In this document: piece after piece, positions 47,750-60,545 of the stretch | Position numbering within the stretch: the stretch's first letter is position 1 | How the letters are laid out: every line of letters starts with the position of its first letter | NCBI GenBank assembly: GCA_903632075.3 | Contig: CAHIKZ030005499.1 | Span: 3,143,501-3,207,500 of the forward strand | Source: Acanthosepion pharaonis | Taxonomy: Eukaryota; Mollusca; Cephalopoda; Sepiida; Sepiidae | Direction of reading: 5' to 3' | Length of the DNA stretch: 64,000 nt | Made by a program: the position numbers and the translations under genes | The notes under the pieces: model-generated | The model's input: only the letters and a program-made list of their open reading frames with translations | What the model was told of the DNA's origin: nothing | Databases searched by the model: none

Positions 47750-48880
47750 AATTATTAGACCAATAGTCCATGTCATGTCAATGGAAAAAACTTACAATAA
47801 TAGAACTTGTAAATTACTACATTACTACAATATTCAAAAATCTAGTGTCGCATTACTGCATGTTCAAAAAATCCTTAACTGTTAATAATAGCACACATTT
47901 TTTAATAAAACATCTTTTGACAAGTATCACATTCATTTTCATCTTGGAATTTTACCCCAAATTACCCGAGGAGGGTAAATGTTTTTACCAAAAGTACTTG
48001 CAAGCAATATGGGCTGAATATCTAATCCACTGTACAATTAATAAAAACAAGGATAGTGTTATTCAGCAAGTGGTCAATGAGTTAATGCCTTCTTAATTTG
48101 TTAGCGAAGTGAATTTGCCATTAATTACATTAACTTTATTAACTTATTCTTTGAATAACTATTTTACAAATATATATGTTCTGTATGAATTGATATCAAA
48201 ATAGCTTTCATTAGAGAACACTACAACTAACCAAGGTTTTTCTTTTTTAAGATAAAGCAACAGCTACAGTGGAGCCTGGTAATTCATTTATAATAACATC
48301 TTTTCATATTCACCCAAATACTCAGGTGCTTATGCCACAAGTTATTTTGATTTCTATTCCTATTCTTGTAACTAATTTTCACACACAATGACTCTTCATT
48401 CTTAGTCAGGTGTATAATTCACTAAGCAGGGACTTTATTTCCTGATGATACAAAGTTCAAGACATAGTTGTCAATTATTCTTAATAGCCTGACAGAAAAA
48501 ATATCAAGCTAAATGTACTGAATAAGTCAACACATGTACATTTTACATACACAGATGACATTTTTCAGCTAAAAGATAAGTTTAGGAATGTTTCCATCCT
48601 ATTTCTGCCTTTCTATAACACTGGATTCTATATTGGACTCGTTTATTCTGCTCCTTTCCCAATCACAGAATATGATTTTCTCACAATACTCAAGTACTTC
48701 TAGATTGTAATCATCATTGTGACAAGATCATGATCTATAAAGTTGTTGTAACAAGGAGAATCTCTAAGATTTTTTTCATTAAGTTTTATATGGAAACTCT
48801 TAAAAGCAGTTTGGCAGTATTAATTATTTTCTTCGGACATTGAATCTTAAAAACCGGATAAATAATTCTTCCAAAATTAA
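47750..48880. other. AT-rich spacer with one unassigned open frame
   Basis: An open frame at 47770-48096 (+, 108 codons) has no recognised domain and a codon pattern like the surrounding AT-rich DNA; it is treated as chance. Nothing else is recognised. Confidence 0.4.
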
Positions 48881-48884
48881 AATT

Positions 48885-49080
48885 ATTCAGGAGAGAGCCC
48901 AATAAAAGAACAAGAATTAAGAAGACAGAATATAAATACTAATATTGCATTTAAGTCTTTGAGGATCAAAGTTGACTAGGAAGCAATAAGTCAGAAGAGA
49001 GTTCCACAAGTGAGAAGCATAAGAGAAGAAACTGTTTGCATAGAACTTACAGTTACATCTAGCCAAGAAATGCTTTGAAC
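48885..49080 (-). pseudogene. Jockey-like LINE 3' fragment
   Basis: ATATTGCATTTAAGTCTTTGAGG then AAAGTTGACTAGGAAGC, AGAAGAGAGTTCCAC, AGAGAAGAAACTGTTTG and CATAGAACTTACAGTTACAT match the corresponding minus-strand block of the LINE ends at 12855-12985 and 31270-31400. The long word is given in two parts: ATATTGCATTTAAG and TCTTTGAGG. Confidence 0.75.
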
Positions 49081-49959
49081 AGATGTAAAATGAAGAATCC
49101 TTGAGAGGCTTTCAGCAATCACTTAAGGGAAAAAAAAGATTTGGGCAGCAACTATTCTATCAAGAAAGTTAAAAAAGCAAAAGAGATTAAAAGCTGTTTT
49201 TTGGGCATGTACCCAACAACAAAATGGGTTTAAGACCACACATATACAAACAACTCAATATCATGATGGCTTTTCATTTGGTGCCTCCAAGAAAATTAGT
49301 GTCAACAGATGTAGACCAAGTTTGTCTTCTGTGTTACAGTAACTCACCAAAGTGATGTGGAATAATTATCTAAATCATGAGCCAACTTTTTATTGGCAGA
49401 AACATATGGTCAGTTCCTTTGCATTGAAGCGGAAGTTAGAAAAGAAAGAAAATGATATCTGGATATCCAGATAAAAATGTCATTCAGCTGATGTTTCAGA
49501 AGTATATTGCACATTTAGCAAAAATCAGATGAGATACATTTGCACATCATAAACTCCAGTTTTTATTGATAGAAGATTGCTTTTGAAATTTCTATCATGG
49601 CAGAGGTATTTCCATTCATCATAAAAATAAGGATAGCGATTGTGATGACACAATGAATTTAAATCTGCAGATAAAGTAAATACTGAACTCTTAAAAGAGT
49701 TGGTCAATTGAATTAATAAGCAATTAAATAATCTTGCAACTTTTATTACAAAAGAAAAAAAGTTGTCAGAAGAGATTGAACCTTCATACATCTTAACTGA
49801 AACTGTTACTTTAGTTGTATTAAAAAGTATAATATAAATGGATATCAATTTTATATATGTGCGTTTGTTTTGTCGTTTATCAGCTACTCATGGATATTGA
49901 CAGTGTAGCTCATGGGTCATTTAAAGTTGAGATATTCTTATACGTCATAAATATTTTTT

Positions 49960-50900
49960 TTTATTTCATACCCAATCATATGGTATCAACTATTTATTTA
50001 TTTATTTTCCTTTTCCCCAACCCATGTATCTGTATTCTAGCTTCCATTTGCCAAGTATTGGCTTGATTTGTAGTTATTTGGAGCATTGTTTACTTCAATG
50101 CTGCTGCCATTTTTGTTTAATAAATCTGTTTATTTGGCTCTTCAGGTCTATGTAAAGGATCTTAAAGTTCAGGTCAATTCCCATATTTTCAACATGTTTA
50201 GCAGCTGCATCAGCTTTGTCATTTCCAATTATTCCAATGTGACTTGGGATCCAACACATCACAACATCTATCGACACAAATATCAAATGGAATTTATTTA
50301 GCAACTTGACTACTAATGGGTTGTCAAGTTTTTTTTTTTTTGCTTTTTAGTGTTGTTAGAACCAATAGTGAACCAGAAAAGATTTTTTTGTTTTTATTTA
50401 TTGAAATAATGCTGGGTGCTAGATCTATAGCAGAGGCTCCAGCATTGAAGATGGCTATTTCATCTGGGAGGCACTTGCTGCTTATTTTCTTCTGAGATAT
50501 TGCTGTACATCTGTAAAGATGGGTGTGTGACTGGGATTTTTTTTTTTTTTTTTTTTTTTTGAGTTTATCAAATTCTTCCTGAAAGTTAAGAGGATGCATA
50601 TTTATTTTTTGGAGTTTGCATAAGTCCAATATTATTTTTGAAGATTGTATAGTCCAGGGAGCAATGTTAGGAGTGATATTACCATGGATTGTTGCCAGTT
50701 GTAATTCAGATTCCTCAATAAGGAGTTCTATTTGAAGCCTAAATGATTTTATAGTTTTTTTCTTTTTGTTGATAGAAGTTTCTGTGTTGAGGGAGGAAAG
50801 TATTTTTGTAGGAAGGGTTACATGAACAGGATTTTAGTTTTGTAAATGAAATTGGGGAATATAGAAGATAATTATGAAAATTTTTTACATTAACATGCTT
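49960..50900 (-). pseudogene. LINE with RNase H domain (C-terminal part)
   Basis: The minus strand reads DEIAIFNAGASAIDLAPSI at about 50430-50470 (RNase H strand and helix around the conserved Glu), KIFSGSLLVLTTLKSKK, then DVVMCWIPSHIGIIGNDKAD at about 50225-50270 (the W.PSH.GI.GN..AD signature), AAAKHVENMGIDLNFKILYI and KSQINRFIKQKWQQ. This is the C-terminal RNase H found in I/jockey-superclade LINEs. A poly-A/T stretch (50537-50560) and stops break it. Confidence 0.88.
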
Positions 50901-51019
50901 CACCTGGTGCTATGTTGCCTGGTCATGGGAGTTATTTTTCAAGTTTATTCACATAGACAGTCAAATTCATGCATGGAGAATGCATGAGACATTGTAACCA
51001 TGCTGTTAGAATATTGTGC

Positions 51020-51340
51020 AAAACGAGAGATCTATAATGGTTTATGTTCAACTGGTGTTCACAAGGACACTTAGTGAAACTAGAGTCTCTTGACGGGTGT
51101 ATCTTACACAGATCGTGTTGCAGGCAATTTGTACACCTTTATGCTTAACATATTTCCTACTTGATAATAATTTGTTCCGGCAAAATAATGCAACTCTTAC
51201 CAATTATGTGCAGGTGGCATTAAACGTATGCCAGGAACACTCAGCAGACTTCCAGGTAGTTCACTTCATATACTTGCTCACCAGATTTATATCCCATGGA
51301 GAATATGTAGAATAAGTTACAGACATCACTAAATTTCCTG
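51020..51340 (+). pseudogene. Tc1-like transposase C-terminal relic
   Basis: In shifting plus-strand frames the order is FRQNNATLTNYVQVALN then CQEHSADFQVVHF and LTRFISHGEYV. This matches the DNA.PHT...V...L.E....VL.WPA.SPDLSPIEHVWD block of Tc1 transposases with the WPA and PIEH parts decayed. Short and damaged. Confidence 0.55.
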
Positions 51341-51344
51341 CAGC

Positions 51345-52340
51345 CATACCAAAGAAACAAAACTCGGTTATAGACAGCTCTGGAATACACCTGAATAGTT
51401 ATACTCCTGGAACAACTCCATCTCTTGTAGAGTATGTTAATTCAAGCAAAGAAAGGAACTACATACTATTACAAGGCAGGAAAACAAAAACTACAGTAAA
51501 ATATAAACTAAAATTTCTCACCAACCACTACACTAACTGATGTAAAATCCAATGCAGAACAACAAATATAATGCTAGCTATTAATACATATGTTTTTCAG
51601 GAATATCATGAGAAAATGGTTTCACAGTATGACAAATAGCAAAGAGATTGAAACTTGCATAATTAGACCTCAAAAGCATTCAGAGGAAGCAGGGGCAGCT
51701 GATGGGTCATCAAGAAGCAGAATCAGGACTTCATTAATTCCTTCAAAGTTAATAGTGCAAGCCACTCAACATTATCCATGTGTAAAATAGCTGCCAAGCT
51801 AAAAGTAGACACCAAGAACATTGGAACAACTATGACTTGGGCCTTAAATCATACAGAGTTCATGAAGGCTGGAATGGCACAAGAAACTGCTCAGATACCT
51901 CAACCATCATGGGTCTACTGTTAAAATCTGCACAGTGGATGCTATTTTTAATTGTTGAAACAAGTGCTACCTCAGAGTTAACAATCAATATCAAGGCCAC
52001 TTTCAGGAGCATACATCCAGCCTAGGTCCTGATCTTGGGCATCATGACCACTGACAAAGAAAAATGACACCTCCATTCTTCTACAAGCTAGATGCCTACT
52101 ACAAGGGCCTAATGTATCATGGCCCAAGTCTAACTACTCAGAAAACAACTATGACCCAGGATAGTGCTTTCAGCCAAGGAGGAGCAGAGCTAACTTTGCA
52201 TATTTTTGGCCAGTGAACTTGTAACTCATCCAGCGTGAACCAGAAGCTGGTACATTGACGACCATTAAGATGCCCCCCTCCCCCTACACTGAAGAGTGGG
52301 CCGAGATATCCAAGGACCGTGCTTAACAGTTAGACAGCTT
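51345..52340. other. Unidentified, less AT-rich block
   Basis: About 1 kb with markedly higher GC than its flanks, ending abruptly near 52340 before normal AT-rich spacer. Short open pieces exist (for example 51590-51790 and 51837-52025 on +), but no domain is recognised. It may be the body of an old mobile element contiguous with the Tc1-like relic. Confidence 0.45.
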
Positions 52341-52505
52341 TTTGAGGTTATATTGAGGATGTAATTGAAAATAATGAAAACTATATTGAATAAATTATTT
52401 GTTTTGATAAGTTTCATTAATATCTTTTTGTACTTAAGAGGCATACTTATGCATAATGAGTGACTTTCAAACTTTGCAGCTGACTCTAATATTTAGACAC
52501 TTTAG

Positions 52506-52510
<5 letters not shown>

Positions 52511-52584
<74 letters not shown>
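52511..52584. repeat. (TA)n(CA)n microsatellite
   Basis: TA run of about 62 nt ending in a short ACACAC run. Confidence 0.95.
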
Positions 52585-52585
<1 letters not shown>

Positions 52586-53524
52586 GAATTGAAAATAACT
52601 TAAAAAAATGTTTCTAGATATTCAACACATTAAACAAGATCAACCACAATTCTTGCTTATATATTAATTGTGGGGATTTGTGTTAATGGATGATAATTAC
52701 ATATTTATTGTCACTAACAGCTATTATATCTATAATTAAAAAGCTATTTATATTACAGGCTGAGAAGCAATGCATTAACTTAAAAAAGCACATTTACTCA
52801 AATAATAAAATAAGTAATATAACTTCTATTCAATTATTTCAGTCAAGGACTTTTCAAACCAAATTAAATATTTTAAAAATATGTCTGACTATACGCAAGA
52901 TTTTATTTTTAGCAGTTTGAATGAAAATTGTACAAAATTAATAGCAAAAATTCAGTGTTCGGAAAAGATTTTACATAAAAAATAAAATCCAGAAATTAAA
53001 AATACAACAAATCTAAGACGGTTTTGATAAAGAGAAACAAGTCAAAATTTTCACATCTTACATAATGTACAAACATTAATTTTAACTAGTTTGGATTACA
53101 CTTATTTAAAAAATAAGAAAATGACTTGTTCTTATTCTACCAGTATAAAATAATGTAAAGCATAAATTATAGAGAATAATTTATCAATTTTTGTAAGTCA
53201 TGTAAATAATCTTAGAAGATATTTCACATATTTGGAAGGGATTTAAAAAAAAAAAAAATAAATAAATAAATAAATCAATCAATCTAAATTTTTCTAGTTA
53301 TACAAGTACTGCTTTCAAACCTAGAAATATTATAGTTCATAATGTTTTGCAATGAAGTTCTCTATGTTAAAGGCAAAGGAGTCCAAGGAAGATCAATCTA
53401 TAGACTGTTACAGATGAAAAGGCAGCTCCTATAAGCAATCTTTTGTAGAATAGGTCAATCTAAATATTACTTTATAGATTTTAAGTAACTTTTTCATAAA
53501 CAAGCTAACTACACTATTTATATT

Positions 53525-53810
53525 GTTCAGGCTATTGTCCTCATCTTTATTGTCATATTCACATTTTGGCTGTTGTACACTTCAGCCTTCTTCAGATACT
53601 ATAGGAAGATAACTGAAACCGAGATATCCAGAAAAGGCAAGGCACATGGAACTAGAACAATCAACCCCGTTTGGTTCAAAATTCCAATGGATATCACTTG
53701 AAGATTGGAGTGTACAATGACCGAAAGGTTGAGAATATGATAATAAAGACGAGGACAACAATCCAAACTGTGTAAATAGTTACAATACCTCATCTCAGAA
53801 ATATAGACAA
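53525..53810. repeat. Foldback repeat with CTGAAGA-stem motifs at both ends
   Basis: The left end (minus strand reading) is CTGAAGAAGGCTGAAGTG, TACAACAGCC, AAAATGTGAATATGAC, AATAAAGATGAGGAC. The right end (plus) is CTTGAAGATTGGAGTG, TACAATGACC, GAAAGGTTGAGAATATG, ATAATAAAGACGAGGAC. The two ends are inverted copies around a 110-bp centre. In the left copy GGCTG and CAGCC form a 5-bp stem between CTGAAGA-A and AAAAT. Confidence 0.8.
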
Positions 53811-54327
53811 GCTAACTACACTTTTAACAGTTTCAACTCAAATATAAGTATAAACGTAGATAGTACTTGTTTGTATACACATTTATGTCCAAAGTGATAA
53901 AAGTAGCATAACCAGAAACCTGGGAAAAATGTGTTGACTGAATTCTGTACCAATTCTCTCAAGGTGTACATTCTTGTGCATTATGTCATGATTATATATA
54001 TATCTCATGTTATTAATATCAATTATGAGTGTTGTTATAGAAGGGGTGTATGGATATCAAAAACCAGCTTCAGGTGAAGTAGCATTCACACAGCATCAGT
54101 CCAGCATTCAGAAGTTGGCAAAGAAAAACAATGTAAATACATACAAAATTTGCTTTATTTTCCTACAACTTTGCACTGGGGATGCCTGCCACTTCCTCTA
54201 TTTACCATTTCCTTCACATACTCGAGCCTGACAGTTACTTTGAACATAAAATAACAAGGAAAGGGCAGGTCATGACTGATATTGCACCTGTTCTCTTCTG
54301 AATCCCACCATCACTACTCATGTGAAA

Positions 54328-54358
<31 letters not shown>

Positions 54359-54837
54359 CTTTAATGAACCAAATAATGGTAAAATCAGGTAATGAGAGGG
54401 AATTCTATTTTGGGGGCATGTGAACTTCAATGAAATTAGTAATCAATGGTAAAAATTAGCAAAAGGAAAGTAACATTTTTTTTTTTTTAATCTGTTCCTC
54501 AATCTTGAATTAATAGAGAAGCCCAATCATTTATTTATTTTTTTTTTTTACATATCATCAAAAAAAAAAAAAAAAAAAAAACACAAACTGTTGAATGCAA
54601 AAATGTCTATGTACACACACACACACACACTAATTGGGGGAATAGTTTGTTTATACATTCATGATATGCAACCAAATCCTCCTGTATTCAGCTCTCAAAT
54701 TTGGTATACATATTTAATAGGCCCAAGGGAAAGTCCCCCACCCACCAAACATCAAGGAGAAATGTGGTGTATACCCCTTTTTTGTTATATGAATATATCT
54801 TTTATAATGGCAATTATCATTTGTAACTAGTGTAAGA

Positions 54838-54955
54838 CTATAATTATTCTTATTTACTTAGCAGTGAAGATTGAACTTGCTACTCAATATTAATGGATAA
54901 CCAGACTACCTCACTAACCATTACCTCACAGTGAAGTTCTCAAATGATTTCTCTT
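54838..54955 (-). repeat. Possible tRNA-like SINE relic
   Basis: Reverse-complement reading contains GGTAATGGTTAGTGAGGTAG and, about 35 nt later, GCAAGTTCAATCTTCAC, spaced like pol III A and B boxes. No body match to the other SINEs was seen. Confidence 0.35.
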
Positions 54956-55233
54956 ATTGTTCTGGCAAGTAAAATATTTATGCTATGAAAAACCAATAAC
55001 CCAACAATTTTTTATAAAAAATGTATTTTCAACTATTTTTTTAGTCTTTTTCACTGGAAATTTAACCAGAAATAAATGAAGTCTGTTTTGTTTGTCTGTT
55101 GATACTAATTATTAAAATGAACCTTGAGGGATATAAATAATGACAAGATAATATTTTACTTGACAACATTATAAAATAGACATTCTTAGTTACACACTGT
55201 ATTTCTTTCACCTATATATTCAAAGTTATATAC

Positions 55234-55345
55234 ACAGAGTTATTGAAAGGTTTTTGGTACAATCTACTTCCCAAAATCTGACCAATCATTAAAATTTTTT
55301 TTAAATCTCTTCCTGACCATTTCAGGGACTTTTCAGCATGCCACC
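55234..55345. repeat. Short foldback MITE-like repeat, copy 4
   Basis: ACAGAGTTATTGAAAGG then TTTTTGGTAC on the left, CTACTTCCCAAAATCTGACC in the middle, and CAGGGACTTTTCAGCATGCC on the right, the arrangement of the family at 15683, 29148 and 33294. Confidence 0.6.
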
Positions 55346-55721
55346 CACTGTACATATTCATCATTATAAAGAAAACATCAGTTTAAACCAAGTAGACAAT
55401 ACAGGTACAATTTACTTAGCAAATAAAATTTATACCAATAAACTCAAAGTAAACTTGTGAGATATGGAGTTATTTCTATTTTATGAAGGGCAGGCAAGCA
55501 ATTTGAATTGGTTGAATTTTTAGTGATATTAAGAAAGCAGATGATACCAATATAAATATTTAACTCAATTATGATAAAATCTACTTTATATTGGCATAAA
55601 AAATAACTCCCTTCATCTTCAGATATTAATTCCCAATTAAGCTCTCATTCTAACTAAAAACTGATGTGTTAATTTTCAATTTAGTGTTTCTTTGTACCCA
55701 CATGGAAAGACTTATTGAATG

Positions 55722-55753
<32 letters not shown>

Positions 55754-55989
55754 GACATGACTGAAACTTAGCAAATAATATTTTATATATAAATCAGTGA
55801 AATGAAAAGAAATAAAGCAACATGTAGAAGAGGCAACAGTTGGCCAACTCAATTCACAAAGAGTAAATGAATGAGAAAAAAATTATAACCAAAGCTTTAT
55901 GTATCATTTTCAATTAAAAAGAATTGAAATTGAAAATGTAAAGGACCAAGCAAAATTATCCAATTTGTCAAATATTTACTGCATTCTCT

Positions 55990-56115
55990 AAATGTAGCAT
56001 AAAGTAATGGTTATCATGCAAAATAAAATTAGTGTACCAAATTCAAACCCTACTTAAGATTATATTCACTTTTGCATGAATTTCTTTGGGAAAAAGCATG
56101 AATTCACCTTTTTTG
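55990..56115 (+). repeat. Diverged tRNA-derived SINE fragment
   Basis: GCATAAAGTAATGGTTATCATG, split as GCATAAAGTAATGG and TTATCATG, then ATTCAAACCCTAC (B-box-like), TATATTCACTTTTGCATG and TTTGGGAAAAAGCATGAA follow the order of the SINE consensus seen elsewhere in the window. Confidence 0.55.
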
Positions 56116-56879
56116 TTGTCATATTGTATGATATTTTGAGAAAATGTCTCCTTCAAATGTCATGATAGAGAAAAAGAATTGAGGAGGACCACTCTCCCAT
56201 AACTATCATTTATCTACTCATATACTACAAGCAAGTACCCAATCAACACAAGTCAACTCTCTATACAAACTAATAGCTGAATATGAAATTTGAGAGATGG
56301 CTCAAGTCTAACATTTATTAGGCAAGGGGCAAGAAAAGCTCCAAAAACAAAAAAAGATCACTATGGTTTGCATTTGTTATTTTTGCACACAACATGGCCT
56401 TTTGCCACATGACTTCATTTTGTTAGATTTGCTTTTAACTTAAAAGTTAAAAAGGCATCATATCTGGCCAAGAAATGATTTAGCAAGTTAATCATGCCAA
56501 CCATTTAGTACCACACCAACTTTAAATCCTTACAAAGTGCTCTATACTTATGACTTAGTAAACACCTACAACACAAAAGAATAGAAACAAGTAAATTCAT
56601 AAAAAGATTTTGGAATAGTCCATCTGAAAATAATGTCATAAAAAAAAAAAAATCTTACAACCTCAAATTTTGTTTATCAATTAAGGATTTTTTTTGTTTC
56701 TCTTTGTAATCCCAGCAAAAGAAGTTTTTAATTTTTAGTACATTTCTTAGTCTTTGTGGTGGTGATGGTGGGGGGGGGACTACTGATAATGACAGAAATC
56801 ACAAGTCAGTTGGAAATTTACAGTTGAAGCAAGAAGTATAAAAAGGTTTTTTAAGTTGAAGTTTATTTAACAATTAAAT

Positions 56880-57300
56880 AATATGGCCTCAAAACAGCTG
56901 TAAATAATCCTGCTCAGTTAAGAGGAAGTAAATTCAATCCGACCACAGAACCAAAGACAGAATAACAGACCCGGGGAGCAAAATCCTCCTGGAGTCTATT
57001 TGCTGATAATACACAGACCTAAACCCTGGTATCACAAGTTACAAGTCTCATATGCTTTTGGTGTCTGTGGAGGGGGATGTTGAATGGCACCATTTACATC
57101 CAGAACATTATTCAACCAATTTTGGTGCCATTCCTGCAAAAGAAAGGCAATGTGCTCATCCACAAGAGCATCATATTACTAAACATGCTCTGAAAAATAT
57201 TCAGCAACTTCACTGCACTGACCAGCTCAATTGCTGCCTGACCTATGACACCACTAATGCCCGACTTGGTCAGTTAGTCCATCGTGTGTGTGTGTGTATG
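56880..57300 (+). pseudogene. Possible Tc1-like transposase relic
   Basis: A block less AT-rich than its flanks. In broken frames, AKERQCAHPQEHHITKHALK then NIQQLH and PAQ..PDL recall the DNA.PH....T...L......WPAQSPDL region of Tc1-type transposases. The open frame 57052-57492 runs on into an unrelated repeat and is not a gene. The assignment is tentative. Confidence 0.4.
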
Positions 57301-57304
57301 TGTG

Positions 57305-57480
57305 TGTTCATAATGTTTCAGCTGTCATGCCATGCAGCCTTCTTCAGGTATCTGTTGATCTGGATAACCTTCAGAAAAATTCTGACTGAATCCTTTATTC
57401 AATCTACAGGGATTATTCTTGGCATAGACAATCTCATCTTGGTAATTGCCCTTTTAATACTGCTCCATTATTACTTGTGC
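57305..57480 (-). repeat. CTGAAGA-stem-GAAAC repeat copy
   Basis: The minus strand reads ACCTGAAGAAGGCTG, loop CATGGCATGA, CAGCT, GAAACATTATG: a 5-bp stem (one G-T wobble) separates CTGAAGA-A from an intact GAAAC. The following sequence has no recognised coding capacity. Confidence 0.75.
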
Positions 57481-57904
57481 CATTTCCAGTGATTTAGAAG
57501 TAAAGAAAATGAAATCGGACTAGGCTGATGGAGGGAAAAAATGACTATGGAATGGAGTAAAAATACTATACAGATCAACACTGGAGATTCAGACATCTGG
57601 AGGAATCGGTTTATATGCTAGGCTGTGATAGCCTCCTCAGTGGGCCTAGTGTAGATATAAATACCATATAGGAGCCAGTAATTAAGAACATCATACACCA
57701 GAAATACCATCAACTAATAACATTGGGACATGGCAAAGACTACAGCAACAAAGAAATTTTTTTAGTATTAAAAGAAAAAGAAACAGTGGCAATCACAGAA
57801 GAAAGAACGTTAGGTTTAAAGCTCCAAAATCTAACTTCAGGATTGTTCCATGGGACAATAGACTAGAGGATTAAAGCATTGATTAGTGAATTTGTCATAG
57901 TAAT

Positions 57905-58200
57905 TGTAAGTTCAGTAGAGTAATGGATAGCAGCTCGGATTGAGGAATCGGAGAGCCAAGTTTGAATTCCAGTCGAATCCATTACATTCATTTGCATGCT
58001 AATACCATTGGGAAAGGTATGAATCTTCTCTTCCCAGCAGGACAGACTAGGTTCTATAGCCCTGGATGGCAACTGGTCTACCGCAGAAAGAAATGGCAAC
58101 TTACCGTGGGGGGGAAAAAAAAAATCTGCCTCATCAGTCATGTATCAAAAGATACATGATCGCCTACGTGTGTATTATGCATGGCACATAACTGAATTGT
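57905..58200 (+). repeat. Full-length tRNA-derived SINE (octopus OR-like)
   Basis: Head AGTAATGGATAGCAGCTCGG, B-box region GAATTCCAGTCG, body ATTACATTCATTTGCATGC, CATTGGGAAAGGTATGAA, GATGGCAACTGGTCTACCGC, GAAAGAAATGGCAACTTACC, and a tail ending CATGGCACATAACTGAATTG. It is the closest relative of the copy at 13430. Confidence 0.9.
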
Positions 58201-59169
58201 AAGTTCCATTTCTGGGCTGGTTAGTATAGCTATACTCAAATGAAAACAAGACAAACAAAACCAGAGCAGTAAATATGAGCAGCAGAATGATAATAATCTA
58301 CCTCTGTATATGGAATAAAGGGTTCAGTCTGAATTTCCCTGAATGTTACCTGGATCAAAAGACACCCTGACACAATGGTGAAAACATTTTGATAGTAACA
58401 ATGATGATGAGCAAACTCTACATAAATTGTAATGAATAAAATTTGAATGGAAAATAAGCATACTGTTCCCTAGCAGAAGGCCAAGGCATGACACTTTGTA
58501 TAGGCACTCTATAAACATCTGCAAGAGAAACCAATAGATTTCCTACGGAAATTGTATACCATGATCTTATTGGTAGCATGACTTTCTCGCATACCTGTCA
58601 TCAACAGAAAAAAAAAAAAAAAAAAAAAAAAACAGAATATATTAAGAGCTTCCAAGAACTGGGAGATAATGAATCTGCATGCATGAATTTTGTACCCAAA
58701 TACTGTGAGAGAAAGCAAACAAAATCTGATGGTATTGTAAAGGCATCCTGGTAGTTTCAACCCTAAATCCATACCTGATCCCAGTGTTATCTAATGAATG
58801 AAGGCTGTGTTGGAAACACTGTTGCTGTTTCACAGAAATAGTTGATAAATTATTTTTTTTAAGCACCTCCTGTAATGTTAGCAATGGATCAAGTTTTGAA
58901 AATACCTTTTTTGGTAGGAAGATTTTTATTTATAGACTCTGCAATTATGAAAGGAAATCTTATTCACATAACTATTTAAAATGAAATGTAAGAAAAAAAA
59001 AAAATTCAATGTTAAGTATAGTTTTCATTGTTTTAAAGGAGTTTAACAAATCAATATTATTTGAAAAATAAACAAACATGACTCATAAAAATAATTACCA
59101 ACAATAAAGAATAAAATAAAAACTTAAGTATCTCTAATCTAATAAAACCCCAAATATTTCAACAGCATA

Positions 59170-60545
59170 CCACAAAGTGAATTGGTATGTCAGTTGCCTT
59201 CTTACCTCAAAGTCTTTCTTTTTATGTCCTTTCAGTATGTAGGAAATCATGGCTCTCCACAAGTTCCTTCCCTCTGCTTTCTCCCCAAGACCACATTCTG
59301 TCATCCACTTGCTTAAGCCCACCAGGTATGCAATGCATTGTTTTCCCTTGTCTCTCTTTCCCTCTATTCGACCCATGAGTATCAGATTCTCCAGACCCTC
59401 CTTCCTCATTATGTGTCCCAGAAACTTCAGCTGCCTCTTCCTGATGTTAAGTATAAGCCTCTTCCTTGTTTGCAACCTCTCTAAGACCTCATTGTTGCTC
59501 ACATACTCAGTCCAGGATATCCTTAGTATCCTTCTGTAGAACCACATCTCTTCTTCATCTATGAGGAAATTGTCCAACATTCACTACCATAAAGAATGAC
59601 AGATGTCACACAACAGCTTAGTATTCTTTTCTTTGTTACTAAAGAAATCCTCCTGTCTTGCAATACTTTGCCCAGCTTTTTGAATGTGTCCTTGGCCATC
59701 CCAGTACATCTATGGATCTCAGTGTTGCACTTACCATCCTCTGTCAAAGATATTTAAACTTTTGGGTCTGCTTGATGCTAGTGTTCCCAAACTGTGAATC
59801 ACATTTCAGGCTCATCCTTTTACTGATGACCATGCATTCTGTCTTGTAGTTTATGCTTAGTCTCTTCTTCTCACACTGTCACTACCTTTTGTAGGAAATT
59901 TTGTAATTTCTTTTCCATTTCTGCTATCACTACTGTGTCATCTGCATATCTTAAGTTGTTAAGATTGTGGCTGCCAGTGCTAAATCCCAGTAGGGTTTCC
60001 AATTCTCTCAGAATTGCCTTACTGTATAGATTGAACAGGTCGGTTGAGAAGACGCATCCTTGTCTTATGCCTTTTCTATTTTTGTATATTCACTGAACTC
60101 GTTCCCTATGTGCATGCATGCTGTTTGCTGCCAGTATAGGTTCTTGCTTATTCTAATATCTTTCCCGAATATATCAAGGTTGCTGAGCAGTTCCATCAGA
60201 TCCTTGTGGCATACTTTGTCAAAGGCCTTTGCGTAGTCTATGAAACATAGGTACACATCCTTCTGCATTCGTATTACTTTCTGGTGACATTCCGAACATG
60301 AATATCACATTCCTTGTTTCAGTGTCTTTAACGAACTGGCACTGTTCTTGTCCCATCTCTGGCCTGATTCTGCTGCACACTATTTCTCAGAATATGGATG
60401 ATGAGTTTTGTCACATGGCTTATTTTTCGGCGGAGTTTGCATTCGTTTGCACCTGGTTTCTTAGGCATAGTCATGAAGATAGATCTATTGAGGTATTCCA
60501 GTATATCCCTGCTGTTGTAGATTTCATTTAGGGGCTTGAAACAAA
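59170..60545 (-). pseudogene. RTE-like LINE, reverse transcriptase and C-terminal region
   Basis: The minus strand runs, top to bottom of RT, from NPLNEIYNSRDILEYLNRSI (about 60480-60540) through YLCFIDYAKAFDKVCHKDLM (about 60200-60260, motif A), RYADDTVVIAE (about 59925-59960, catalytic box), TEDGKCNTEI, SECWTIS, EEMWFYRRILRISW, KFLGHIMRKEGLENL and WRAMISYILKGH. The 148-codon open frame 59134-59580 covers the last part. Frameshifts elsewhere make it non-functional. The 5' half with the endonuclease is absent. It is the best-preserved LINE in the window. Confidence 0.92.

Noticed and set aside
47770..48096. 108-codon open frame as a gene
   Set aside because: AT-driven codon use, no domain, no splice signals or neighbouring exons recognised.
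49525..49848. 107-codon minus-strand open frame as an exon
   Set aside because: No family recognised and it lies in mobile-element debris; it could be a transposon remnant but that cannot be supported.
57052..57492. 146-codon open frame as a gene
   Set aside because: It spans a possible Tc1 relic, a TG repeat and part of a CTGAAGA-type repeat, so it is a chance fusion of repeats.
59187..59539. Plus-strand open frames of 63 and 96 codons
   Set aside because: They are antisense shadows of the RTE LINE reading on the minus strand.
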